NCBI GenBank assembly: GCA_964448755.1
Contig: CAYUXF010000036.1
Span: forward strand, 1-14,989
Length of the DNA: 14,989 bases
Direction: 5' to 3'
DNA from: CAYUXF01 sp964448755
GTDB lineage: Bacteria > Margulisbacteria > Termititenacia > Termititenacales > CAYUXF01
This document shows, piece by piece, positions 1-8,342 of the stretch. The notes beneath the pieces were generated by a model. It was not told the origin of the DNA. It saw only the letters and a program-made list of their open reading frames with translations, and searched no databases. Position 1 is the first letter of the stretch, and each line of letters starts with the position of its first letter. The position numbers were made by a program, and so were the translations under genes.

Positions 1-15
1 TTAATAATAAGATTA

Positions 16-24
16 TGTTAAAAT
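16..24 (+). promoter_or_regulatory. Candidate extended -10 promoter of the giant secreted-protein gene
   Basis: TGTTAAAAT fits the extended -10 form TGnTAnAAT-like, with transcription expected to start near position 31 and a leader of about 25 bases containing the AAGGGG ribosome site at 44-49. The -35 region would lie outside the window, so this is only weakly supported in an AT-rich stretch. Confidence 0.3.
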
Positions 25-56
25 AAATAATATTCTATGTTATAAGGGGTTAGTTG

Positions 57-3000
57 ATGCTGAAAAAAATAATCTTTTTATTATTTATACTTTTCTCCGT
101 ATCGTTATCTGCCGCTGAGGATCCTGACCCTTACTTTGAGCAGTCTCTTAAAACACTGACCGTGCAGGCTAAAGATAATTACTTAATTTACCCTAAATTC
201 TGGAACCTCTACAATGGCGGCTATACCACCGAAAATGATCTGCCGGGTTTAAAAAAAGAGGCCAAAGATCAAGGTAAATGGTCCGCAACTATGAAGCTGA
301 ATACCTTGAAAGTCATTAACGAATATGTGGGTAAAACACTTTATTTTATAACCGAGACTGCCGGTGACCCGGTGGCCAGACTGGCACCAACTTTTTATGT
401 GCTAAAAAATGGTGCAGAGTATGTGGTTTGGTGGAGCGACCAGGAAGAGAGCACACCAGCTAGAAAATATTATTCTTATTTTGCCGATAAAGACGGTAAG
501 ATAATTGGTTCTTTAACTATTCCGCTGCCAATTAACGCCGTTTATTATGCGCAGGATACCGGTGGCAAAATATTTAAAGTGACCGATGATTCGCCTGTTA
601 ATAGAGCCGATATTGTCAAAGGTTTGCGGACCGATTGGCAGCACGATATACCCGGCTCTTACAGCGGTTTTGCAGGCAGTTACGGCACAGTAGTTTTTCA
701 GCGTTTTTATTTGGGCTCTAAAATCCCCGAACTTTTACTGCACCAGGAACGCGATAGCTGGCTGCGTAAATTGGACGCTAAAGAAAAAGAGATAATTTTT
801 GCCGAGTTTGCCCTTAATGAGAAATACAGCAATAAAAAACCTGAACCGCACCAGTATTATGCCGGCGGCCGGACACTGGCGCAAATAAGAGAATATTATC
901 TGACTAACCGTACTGCCTTTAAAAATGACCCTTACTATACTGCGGTCAATTATCTGCCCAACGGCAATTCGCCGCAAAAATGGCTGAACACTGCTAAGGA
1001 TCAGGCGGTTGCCCTGGCAATAGAAGAGAATAGATATGTTATCAATAATAAAAAAGATGCCAATACTTGGCTGATAACTAAAATAGGTGAAATTAGCGAT
1101 TATAAAAAGATCAAAGAACTTCAGGGGCTGGCCCGTCTCAGCGCCGAAATAGAGGCGGCAGGCTACCGGCCGGGCTTTTATGAGTGGCAGTGCGTTTATC
1201 TTGATCTGGTTCAGTTAGATGAGAATGGACATATTTTGGCCGCTAATGACGATGTTCGTTTTACTGTACAAGCCGCGCAGCAGGGTTTGAATTTTAGCGG
1301 TGTTTTTGAGAACGATCTGATCATTTCACCGCAGACTAAAAAAATAGAAGTATATCTAAAAATAGCTGGTGCGCCTGACGGTAAGCCCAGTAAACCTGGC
1401 GCTGCGGCCGATAAAATAAAAATTGGCAAAGTGTTATTGACCAAAGCCAGCGGTGTTTTGGATATGACCGCTCTTTTTGCCGAAACCAAAGGTCAGCCGG
1501 CAGAGCAGAAAAAAGAACAGATCATTTATAATCCGGCTAGGCTTGGTATTTTTGTTGGCGATAAACTTTTTAAAATTGACAGTGCCAATAAAGCGGTGGC
1601 TTTTAAGATGCAAAGCGCCGGACAATACGAAGGTTTTTATTCTAATATTATTGATGTTTCTAAAATAGATGAACTGGAGATAGCGGCCGATTTTAGTGCG
1701 GAATTGACTAAAGTTGGCAATCCGCCCGATTGGTCCGGCCCGACGATAGAGCTCTGTTTTTACAATGAAAAAGGGGAGATAGTTTACCCGGCCGATTATG
1801 GTGCGGAAAAATATCCCAAACTCAATATTAACCCGGCCGATAAAAAGAAGACTTTAAAGAGCTTTTTTAATGTGCCGCATGAGCGTGGTGCTAAATATGC
1901 ACAGGTTAAGATCCATTTTGTGCGGGTCCAGGACGAAAAAACCGGCAATTACGACAAGGTAAACTATTATCTGGGTAAGGCCGAAATAAAAAATATTATT
2001 GTTCGGCCGGCGCTGGCGATAGCCAACAGTAAGAATTTTGCCCCTTATAATGGTTCTTTTTATAAACATATCAACGGCTGGTCAATTAGCTGGGCGGTCA
2101 ACGGCGATGTTACAATAAAAGAAGATCTTAAGCGACAATACCGGGAGGTTGTTTTTGAGAATAATTCCGGCAGTTGGAGTTCTTTGAAGAACGATCTTTT
2201 AGTTCCCGCTGAGGCGGTTGGTCTGCGCGGTGAAATAAATGTGGATATTGAGAGCGTTGATACCGGTCTTAACCAATGGGAAGGTTTTGGTTTTTTTATT
2301 GAGGCGGATGTCCGCGACCGCTACGGCAATATTTACCGCTACAGCGGCATCCCGGTCTTTAAAGAAGAGCAGGGGCGGCTGGTCCGCTTTACTTCTCTTG
2401 CCGGCGCTAAAAAAGAGCGGATAAAGTTCTATATTCCGCTTTACCACGAACACTTAAAAATGGAGAAAATTACCTGGCAGCTGGCATTGCTTGGCAAAGG
2501 AAAAGTTAAATTACTGCCGCTGGCTACAGGTGAGAATAGTCCGCTGGTAAAGATAGAGTTTTTATCTGAAGGTCTTTTTCCGGTCAGTCCGGTTTTTTGG
2601 CCACAGTACGGTTTGAATGCTGTTGATGCCAAAGGTTTTTATTTTCAAAAGGGCTATGAGCTCAATTATGGCGGACAAAAATACACTTATGATAACGCCG
2701 AATCTTTAGCGGAGCATTTGGGCGCCCAAAAGAAACTGCCGATTAATTTTATTGAACAGCTTAAAAAAATAGAATTGAACGAAACAAAGAAATGGGAAGA
2801 ATTTACCGTTAAAACGGTGCCAGGCTATGTGCGGGCCGAGTATCTTTATAACATTGAGAGCGATGCCAAATATTTACAGGTTAGTTTTAAATTGCGTACA
2901 CCCGACCAAAAAGCCAAATACAATTTTAGGCCGCTCTTGCTCGATAAAGCGGGGAACAGCCTGGAGATCAGCTACCTGAAAAAAAGCGGTCTTAATAAAT

Positions 3001-5604
3001 GGCAAAAAGTTGCTTCGACACAAGATGTTTTTGATGTTGACGGTGAAGATTATGAATTCTTGATCCCGCTGGAGAAAAAGAATTTTAAGCCCGAGGCGCT
3101 GCGCCTGGTCTTTGGCAGTAACCAGGGTGAGCTAGCTTTCTTAGAGCCGGCAATGTTTGCTGTTACTAAAATTATTGGCGCGAATAATTTTAGTGAAGAT
3201 GAACTGGCAGAAAAAATGGAGTTTATTGTTGACAACAGGAATCGCCGCTCGATCTATACCTTATCTAAAAATTATTTGGCGGCACTGGCGCTGGTGCTGG
3301 AAAATAAAAAAATTGGTCTTTTAGATAACCGGGAATTTACAATGCTCGACAATAGACAGCAGGTGCGGGGTGCGCTCAATATTAATGATACCGCTTCATT
3401 AAAAGCACTCGACACGCAGATTAGAAATAGTATTAAGGCCGGTAAAGCTTTTTATGCTGACGGTCATTGGTATTATGATAAAGATAAGATCTTTGCGCCG
3501 GTAGGTTTTACCATAGTAGGTGAAACTTTTAACAAGTGGTATGAACTGCGGCGCGAGGAGTTTAAACAGAATAATTATGAACCATACTGGGCTTCCTCTT
3601 TGAGCAAAGCGGAACAGGCTTCTTTAAAGCAGGTAACCACAGCTGAAGAATATATTAAATATTTTATTAAGTCGCAGGCCAGGCTCTGGCAGGCTAACGG
3701 CTATAATATTGTCAGAGTGCACCAGATGTTTGCCTCCTGGTCTGGCCTTGATGAAGAAGAGATACGGCTGACAATAGGATTNNNNNNNNNNNNNNNNNNN
3801 NNNNNNNNNNNNNNNNNNNNNNNNNNNNNNNNNNNNNNNNNNNNNNNNNNNNNNNNNNNNNNNNNNNNNNNNNNNNNNNNNTTTTTGGCCAAATTCACTC
3901 TCTTACTGCAATGAAACCGGTTTTACACACGGTTACTGGACAATTGATAAAGATAACCCGGCTCACAATAAACAGCTGGCCAAACACTACCATTTTTACT
4001 ATGAGCGGTATTTAACGGAATTAAAAAAAGAGCCCGGTCTGCTAGAGTTTATTAAAGAAAGCCAGGCTCTTTACCAGCGCCATTTGCAGAATATTAAACT
4101 GACGGCACTTTTGGCCGATGTGACCGCTGTTAAAAATATGATCAAAGAAAAACAGAGGGTGAAAGATAATGCTTCTTATGTTTATTATAATCTGCTGCGG
4201 CCAGATGTGATAGCGCAGTATCCTTTTTACACTAAAGAGCTCAATGCGCTCCGTGACGAAGGTTTCCGTGAACTGACCGTTAAGCCGACGGACATTGATT
4301 ATTATTACTACGTTGGCAATTATGTTGCCTATATTGAAAAAGATCTCAATGGTCTGCTCAAAAAAATAGCTGATGAGGAAAAGCTTTTGGCGCAAAAGAT
4401 CAAAAAACTTTATGCAGCTAAAGAGACCGCTATTAAGCTCAATAATTTTTATCATCAAGTTTTTGCCGTCAAAGAGTTGCCGGCCGCTTATGACCTGAAA
4501 AAAGGGCCTAAGTTTTCTTACATTGATACATTTGATCCGCTCAATGACGAGCAATTAAAGCAAGTGTTTTTTACTTCATTCTTATTGCCCTGGAAGTTTA
4601 TTGTTGATACCAATAAGCTGATCGCCGCTAAGACGCCGGCCGGTAAAAATTATACTGTTGGTCTCAATAATGATTTCACTAAAGATGTGGCGGCAATTAT
4701 GCTTAATTCTTATCTTTATGTTAATGCCGATAATTTAGAACGCCGTTTTAATAAATATACGCACCATCCCGTTGGCGGGCACAGCCTGCTCTTAAATTCT
4801 GGTGCCGGCAATATTTTTGATGAGGATTCGGCAATTGCTTTGAATGCCGCTTTGTTTGACCCGCTTTCGGTAACCGGTGGTTTGCGGCTCTCGGAGACCA
4901 ATTATACGTTTAACGGCGGCGATAACAGCGGCCAGGGCAACTGGAGTGTTTTTGACTGGCTGAAAATGGCGATAAGAAAAGATCAGGTATTGGGTTTTCA
5001 AATGGGTCCTAATAATATTGATAAGCCGGTGATGTCCGATTATTTTAATTTAGGGAACCGGCCTAATAAATTGAATAGCCTTAATTTGACAGCGGCTACG
5101 GCGCTGACCTTTGCCGGCAATAAAGAAGAGAGTGTTTTTGCTTATGACCGCTTTGGCTCACGTATTTTGCTCTCCTCGGCACCTGTTAAAGGGTTGAGCG
5201 GCACGGTCAATAAAGGCGGTTCTTTGAAGACGGAAGAGCTGGTCTTTGAATATACCGGCCAGCGTGAAAAAATTGATGTTACGGTCACGGCGCTGACACT
5301 GCCGAAAGATAATGTTATGTATTTGACACTTTATGGTATTGAACGCAATAATTTGCAGCGCAACAGGGAAGGGAATGAGAACCTGGTTCAGGTTTACGGT
5401 ACAGCACCAATTATGTATCAGTATTTCCCGGGCCTGATTAAAATAAAAATCGGCGCTAAAAAAGTGAAGAAGATCAGTGTCATTTTACCGGACGGCAGTA
5501 AGAGTGCGCTCAATGCCGCGGCTTATCAACAAGCCGGCGAGTGGCTGGAAGTAGATCTGCAGAAAAATGATAAAAAGGCGTTAAGCTTTTTAGTGGAGTT
5601 TTAA
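57..5604 (+). CDS. Giant secreted multi-module protein, putative GH-A-like glycoside hydrolase (interrupted by assembly gap)
   Basis: The protein is probably exported and may act on polysaccharide; its substrate is unknown. It starts at ATG 57, preceded by AAGGGG at 44-49; the TTG at 54 is less well spaced. Residues 1-21 form a signal peptide (two lysines, a hydrophobic core, then SLSAAE). About 1241 residues precede the gap and 573 follow it (codons resume at 3883), so the full length exceeds 1800. Residues ~370-475, ~520-655, ~660-830 and ~920-1040 look like beta-sandwich, carbohydrate-binding-type modules: alternating strands, with closing segments such as KIKIGKVLL and KAEIKNIIV. Around residue 1145 (FAPVGF) to 1217 (GYNIVRVHQMF) the sequence resembles the first strands of a GH5-like barrel. 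Just after the gap, YCNETGF carries an Asn-Glu pair like the acid/base motif of clan GH-A. A helical stretch rich in Lys/Glu and a C-terminal beta domain follow. The frame change across the gap is uninformative. The hydrolase assignment is inference; export is well supported. Confidence 0.6.
3782..3881. other. Assembly gap (100 N) inside the giant secreted-protein gene
   Basis: Exactly 100 N, the same as the other three gaps, so the size is nominal. The coding frames on the two sides differ by one in the printed coordinates. If the gene is intact, the true missing length must be a multiple of three. The missing part falls inside the putative catalytic barrel, between an IVRVHQMF-like strand and the Asn-Glu segment. 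Confidence 0.95.
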
Positions 5605-5657
5605 AAGTTAAACTATACCACTTCAGTCATAAACCGTTCGCTTGCGAATGATCCAAA

Positions 5658-5695
5658 ACTCACCCCCTAGCCCCCTCTCTTAAAAGAGAGGGGGG
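5658..5695 (+). repeat. Dispersed intergenic hairpin repeat, copy 1 (full)
   Basis: AACTCACCCCCTAGCCCCC is followed by CTCTCT and its complement. CCCCCTCTCT (5671-5680) pairs perfectly with AGAGAGGGGG (5685-5694) around a TAAA loop. Nearly identical to the copy at 8953-8992 over its whole length, differing only around the loop. It does not end directly in a T-run, so it is not a textbook terminator on its own. Confidence 0.9.
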
Positions 5696-5720
5696 AGAAT
5701 CTCTCTTGCAATATTTTTTT
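5684..5720 (+). terminator. Possible terminator or alternative hairpin downstream of repeat copy 1
   Basis: AAGAGAG at 5684-5690 can pair either back to CTCTCTT at 5675-5681 or forward to CTCTCTT at 5701-5707. The forward hairpin is followed after six bases by seven T (5714-5720). This could end transcription of the giant upstream gene. The spacing between stem and T-run is longer than ideal, so the call is tentative. Confidence 0.35.
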
Positions 5721-5742
5721 GGGAGTTACGATATAACGGCGT

Positions 5743-6174
5743 ATGATAAAGAGAAAAATAGTTTCAGTTAAACTGACAGAAAATAAAATAAATAACACGG
5801 AGCATTTTACCGAAGCGGTTATTATTGAAGATAACGCCGCTTTGCAGATGGCTTTTCAGGATGCCCTTAATATGCTCAAACCAGGTATTAAAATTAAACC
5901 TTTTTTTACGGGTGAAGAGGCTCTGGAATATTTAGAGGTCCGTTCTGCTGCCGCGGCACCAGCCAATAAAGTAATTTTACTGGACAATGAACTGGCCGGT
6001 GCAATGAGAGGGCAGGAGCTTTTAGAAAAACTAAAGCATAAAATACCCGCTAATTGGGTGGTCTTAGCCAATAGCGGAAATTATGATATTAACCAGCAAA
6101 TGGTCGCAAGCGGGGCCCAGGCTACACTGGATAAACAGATCAATAATCTGTTCAAGTGGTGGCAGGAACCTTAA
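5743..6174 (+). CDS. Stand-alone response-regulator receiver domain protein
   Basis: A 143-residue CheY-like receiver with no output domain; such proteins carry a phosphoryl signal by protein-protein contact or phosphorelay. The conserved pocket is complete: acidic pair Glu29-Asp30 (VIIEDN), phospho-acceptor Asp81 (VILLDNELAG), Ser111 at the end of strand 4 (LANSGN) and Lys131 (LDKQ). An N-terminal tail of about 24 residues precedes the first strand, which is slightly long for the family. A TAA at 5734-5736 in the same frame limits the start to ATG 5743. The only purine-rich ribosome site, GGGAG at 5721-5725, is 17 bases upstream, so translation may be weak. No histidine kinase is in the window, so its partner is unknown. 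It converges on aconitase with 6 bases between stop codons. Confidence 0.85.
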   Translation: MIKRKIVSVKLTENKINNTEHFTEAVIIEDNAALQMAFQDALNMLKPGIKIKPFFTGEEALEYLEVRSAAAAPANKVILLDNELAGAMRGQELLEKLKHKIPANWVVLANSGNYDINQQMVASGAQATLDKQINNLFKWWQEP

Positions 6175-6180
6175 AGCAGC

Positions 6181-8094
6181 TTATTTTTTTACAAAATTCA
6201 AGGTACCGCCGGCGATCAAGATCTCTTTGTCGCGGGCAGAAAGATCGTAAATTAATTCAATCTCGTGGCCATCAATTTTTGCCAACAAATTTTTACCAGC
6301 TTTTAAATTTTCAATTACATTATCAATAATAATAGCACTCTCTAAATTGACACTGTCATAGTCAGCAGGATCTTTAAATGTCAGCGGCAGAATGCCGAAG
6401 TTTATTAAGTTAGCTTTATGGATGCGGGCAAAAGATTTTACAATGACCGCTTTAACGCCAAGATACATTGGCGCCAGGGCAGCATGTTCACGCGAAGAAC
6501 CTTGTCCGTAATTTTCACCGCCAACAATGAACCCGCCGTTATTAGCCAGTGCCCGTTCGGCGAATTTTTCATCGACCTGTACAAAAACATGTTTGGCAAT
6601 TTCCGGTACATTTGACCTTAATGGCAGTATCTTGGCGCCCGCCGGCATAATATGGTCGGTAGTGATATTATCTTCAACTTTTATTAAAACCTTGCCTTTT
6701 AATTCGTCGGTCAATGCCTCTTTTTTAGGGCAGGGTCTAATATTCGGACCGCGGCGGATCTCTGTTTTTTCAGCAGTTTCAGGAAAAATCACCATGGAAT
6801 CGTCTATTAAAAAATCTTGTGGTAATTCAATATTTACAGGTTTTAAACCTAAATTGCGTGGATCGGTAAACTCACCTGTTAAGGCACAGGCAACAGCGGA
6901 TTCCGGAGAAACCAGATAGATGCCGGCATCCATAGTGCCAGAGCGCCCTTTGAAATTGCGGTTATTTGTTCTAACTGAGACCGCGCCTGAATTAGGGGCC
7001 ATCCCCATGCCGATACAGAAACCGCAGGCAGATTCTAAAATACGAGCGCCTGAGGCGATAATTTTTGCCAGAGCACCGTTTTGGGCGATCATTTCCAGTA
7101 CCTGTTTAGAACCAGGGGCGACACCAAAAGAGACATTCGGGCTGATCTTTTTGCCGTCGAGCATTGCGGCGACAGTCATTAGATCTTTATATGAAGAGTT
7201 AGTGCAAGAGCCAATTAAAACCTGATCAACTTTTTTACCTTTGAGAGCAGCGATCTCGACAACTTCGTCAGGCATATGAGGCTGAGCGACCAGCGGTACA
7301 AGTTCATCTAAGTTGATCTCAATGACTTCATCATAAACGGCATCGGCGTCGGCAATTATCTCCTGCCAATCGGCGGCCCGTTTTTGGGCTGTTAAAAATT
7401 GTTTGGTTATTTCATCTGAAGGAAATATAGAGGTTGTTGCACCTAGCTCGGCACCCATATTGGTAATAGTGGCGCGCTCTGGAACGGTAAGAGTTTTAAC
7501 CCCTGCACCGGTATATTCTATTATTTTACCGACACCACCTTTGACAGACATTATTTGCAGTACTTTTAAGATAATATCTTTGGCGGCAACAAATGGTCTT
7601 AAACTACCAGTTAAATTTACTTTAACGATTTTAGGCATAGTGAGATAAAAAGGTTTGCCAGCCATTGCCACAGCAATGTCTAAACCGCCGGCGCCGATAG
7701 CTATCTGGCCGATACCGCCGCCTGTGGGAGTATGTGAATCTGAACCCAAGAGGGTAGTGCCAGGTTTGCCGAAACGCTCTACATGCACCTGGTGACAAAT
7801 GCCGTTGCCGGGACGGCTGAAAACCACACCTTTAGCAGCAGCGACAGTTTGCAAATATAAATGATCGTCCATGTTCATGAAATTGGACTGCAATGTATTG
7901 TGATCGATATAGCTGACAGAAAGGTCTGTCTTAACTTTTGGCAGATCCATCGCTTCGAATTGCAGATAAGCCATTGTACCGGTGGCGTCCTGCGTCAGGG
8001 TTTGATCTATCTTAATGGCGATCTCTTTGCCGCGGACCATTTCGCCCTCAACAATATGAGACTTTAATACTTTTTCTGCTACAGTTAAACCCAT
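6181..8094 (-). CDS. acn: Aconitate hydratase, Aquifex-type (about 637 residues)
   Basis: A cytoplasmic iron-sulfur enzyme that interconverts citrate and isocitrate through cis-aconitate. Visible family marks: GSDSHT at residues 117-122; the [4Fe-4S] ligands Cys297 (GSCTNS) and Cys357/Cys360 (ACGFCIG); the swivel-domain segments TTDHIMPAG (478-486), GGENYGQGSSREHAA (525-539) and the SFARIH motif. The length and single-chain layout match the shorter Aquifex-type aconitases rather than the ~890-residue AcnA. Members of this superfamily also include isopropylmalate dehydratase and homoaconitase, so substrate is inferred from overall resemblance. The start is ATG at 8094 (MGLTVAEKV), with AAAGGAG six bases upstream (8101-8107, minus strand). 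The frame stays open to 8247, but that extension runs through non-coding-looking repeat sequence and does not resemble aconitase. Divergent from tpiA. Confidence 0.93.
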   Translation of the reverse strand: MGLTVAEKVLKSHIVEGEMVRGKEIAIKIDQTLTQDATGTMAYLQFEAMDLPKVKTDLSVSYIDHNTLQSNFMNMDDHLYLQTVAAAKGVVFSRPGNGICHQVHVERFGKPGTTLLGSDSHTPTGGGIGQIAIGAGGLDIAVAMAGKPFYLTMPKIVKVNLTGSLRPFVAAKDIILKVLQIMSVKGGVGKIIEYTGAGVKTLTVPERATITNMGAELGATTSIFPSDEITKQFLTAQKRAADWQEIIADADAVYDEVIEINLDELVPLVAQPHMPDEVVEIAALKGKKVDQVLIGSCTNSSYKDLMTVAAMLDGKKISPNVSFGVAPGSKQVLEMIAQNGALAKIIASGARILESACGFCIGMGMAPNSGAVSVRTNNRNFKGRSGTMDAGIYLVSPESAVACALTGEFTDPRNLGLKPVNIELPQDFLIDDSMVIFPETAEKTEIRRGPNIRPCPKKEALTDELKGKVLIKVEDNITTDHIMPAGAKILPLRSNVPEIAKHVFVQVDEKFAERALANNGGFIVGGENYGQGSSREHAALAPMYLGVKAVIVKSFARIHKANLINFGILPLTFKDPADYDSVNLESAIIIDNVIENLKAGKNLLAKIDGHEIELIYDLSARDKEILIAGGTLNFVKK

Positions 8095-8100
8095 AAATAT

Positions 8101-8107
8101 CTCCTTT
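8101..8107 (-). promoter_or_regulatory. Ribosome binding site deciding the aconitase start
   Basis: On the minus strand this reads AAAGGAG, six bases before ATG 8094. It selects MGLTVAEKV as the N terminus over the upstream in-frame ATG at 8247, which is followed by sequence unlike the family. Confidence 0.85.
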
Positions 8108-8116
8108 AACTCACCC

Positions 8117-8139
8117 CCATGTACCACAAGGGTACATGG
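8117..8139. repeat. Perfect 9-bp inverted repeat upstream of aconitase
   Basis: CCATGTACC (8117-8125), loop ACAAG, GGTACATGG (8131-8139). The dyad lies about 23 bases upstream of the aconitase ATG, ahead of its ribosome site, so it would form a hairpin in the mRNA leader or an operator in DNA. It is joined on its left to AACTCACCCCC (8108-8118), the lead of the dispersed repeat family, so it may instead be a variant repeat copy with a different stem. Confidence 0.8.
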
Positions 8140-8191
8140 CAAGCCCTGTCCACTTTCTTCAGAGCTCTGGTATATATAAAATTGGTGATTA

Positions 8192-8220
8192 AATATAGCA
8201 GAGAATAAAAAATAAGGGAA
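8192..8220 (-). promoter_or_regulatory. Candidate aconitase promoter
   Basis: On the minus strand TGCTATATT (8200 down to 8192) is an extended -10 match, with a poor -35 (TTCCCT, 8220-8215) at 17-base spacing. The leader to ATG 8094 would be about 90 bases and would include the inverted repeat. Other AT-rich boxes (TATATATA at 8171-8178) are possible alternatives. Confidence 0.3.
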
Positions 8221-8275
8221 CTGAAGAGTGTTTGTAAAACATTCCATATCTAAATTAAAATGTGTTTTTTAGTAA

Positions 8276-8304
8276 TTGCATTAATTAGCTAAAAATGATA
8301 AAAA
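8276..8304 (+). promoter_or_regulatory. Candidate tpiA promoter with extended -10
   Basis: TTGCAT (8276-8281), a 17-base spacer, then TAAAAA (8299-8304) preceded by TG at 8296-8297. The segment AAAAATGATAAAAAACA is almost the same as the one before the phosphofructokinase gene, AAAAATGCTAAAAACA, which supports it being functional. Transcription would start near 8311, about 30 bases before the ATG. Confidence 0.45.
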
Positions 8305-8342
8305 ACAGTCTCAAAGATACCTAATGAAAGGGGAATTGTTAT

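Larger units (their letters stand above)
5605..5742. other. Non-coding strip between the secreted-protein gene and the receiver gene
   Basis: This 138-base spacer holds a small hairpin at about 5635-5650 (GTTCGC-TT-GCGAAT core), a full copy of the dispersed C-rich/G-rich hairpin repeat at 5658-5695, a second CTCTCTT at 5701-5707 and a T-run at 5714-5720. I see no small open frame with a ribosome site. It probably contains the 3' end of the upstream transcript. Confidence 0.6.

Noticed and set aside
3775..3914. Frameshift or two separate genes at the giant secreted-protein locus.
   Set aside because: The change of frame coincides with a placeholder gap of unknown size; the sequence resumes as coding right at 3883 with no start or ribosome site at 4084, so one gene is the simpler reading.
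4042..4554. A 170-residue open frame on the minus strand inside the giant gene.
   Set aside because: It is antisense to clearly coding sequence, has no recognisable domain and no ribosome site; it is a shadow of the plus-strand codon pattern.
5655..5700. CRISPR-like repeats based on the two near-identical 38-40 base units.
   Set aside because: The copies are more than 3 kb apart, single, and intergenic; there are no regularly spaced spacers and no cas genes.
8095..8247. N-terminal extension of aconitase to an upstream ATG at 8247 (minus strand), adding 51 residues.
   Set aside because: The extension is hydrophobic/aromatic and unlike the family, crosses an inverted repeat, and a proper ribosome site (AAAGGAG) stands before ATG 8094, whose product starts as the family does.
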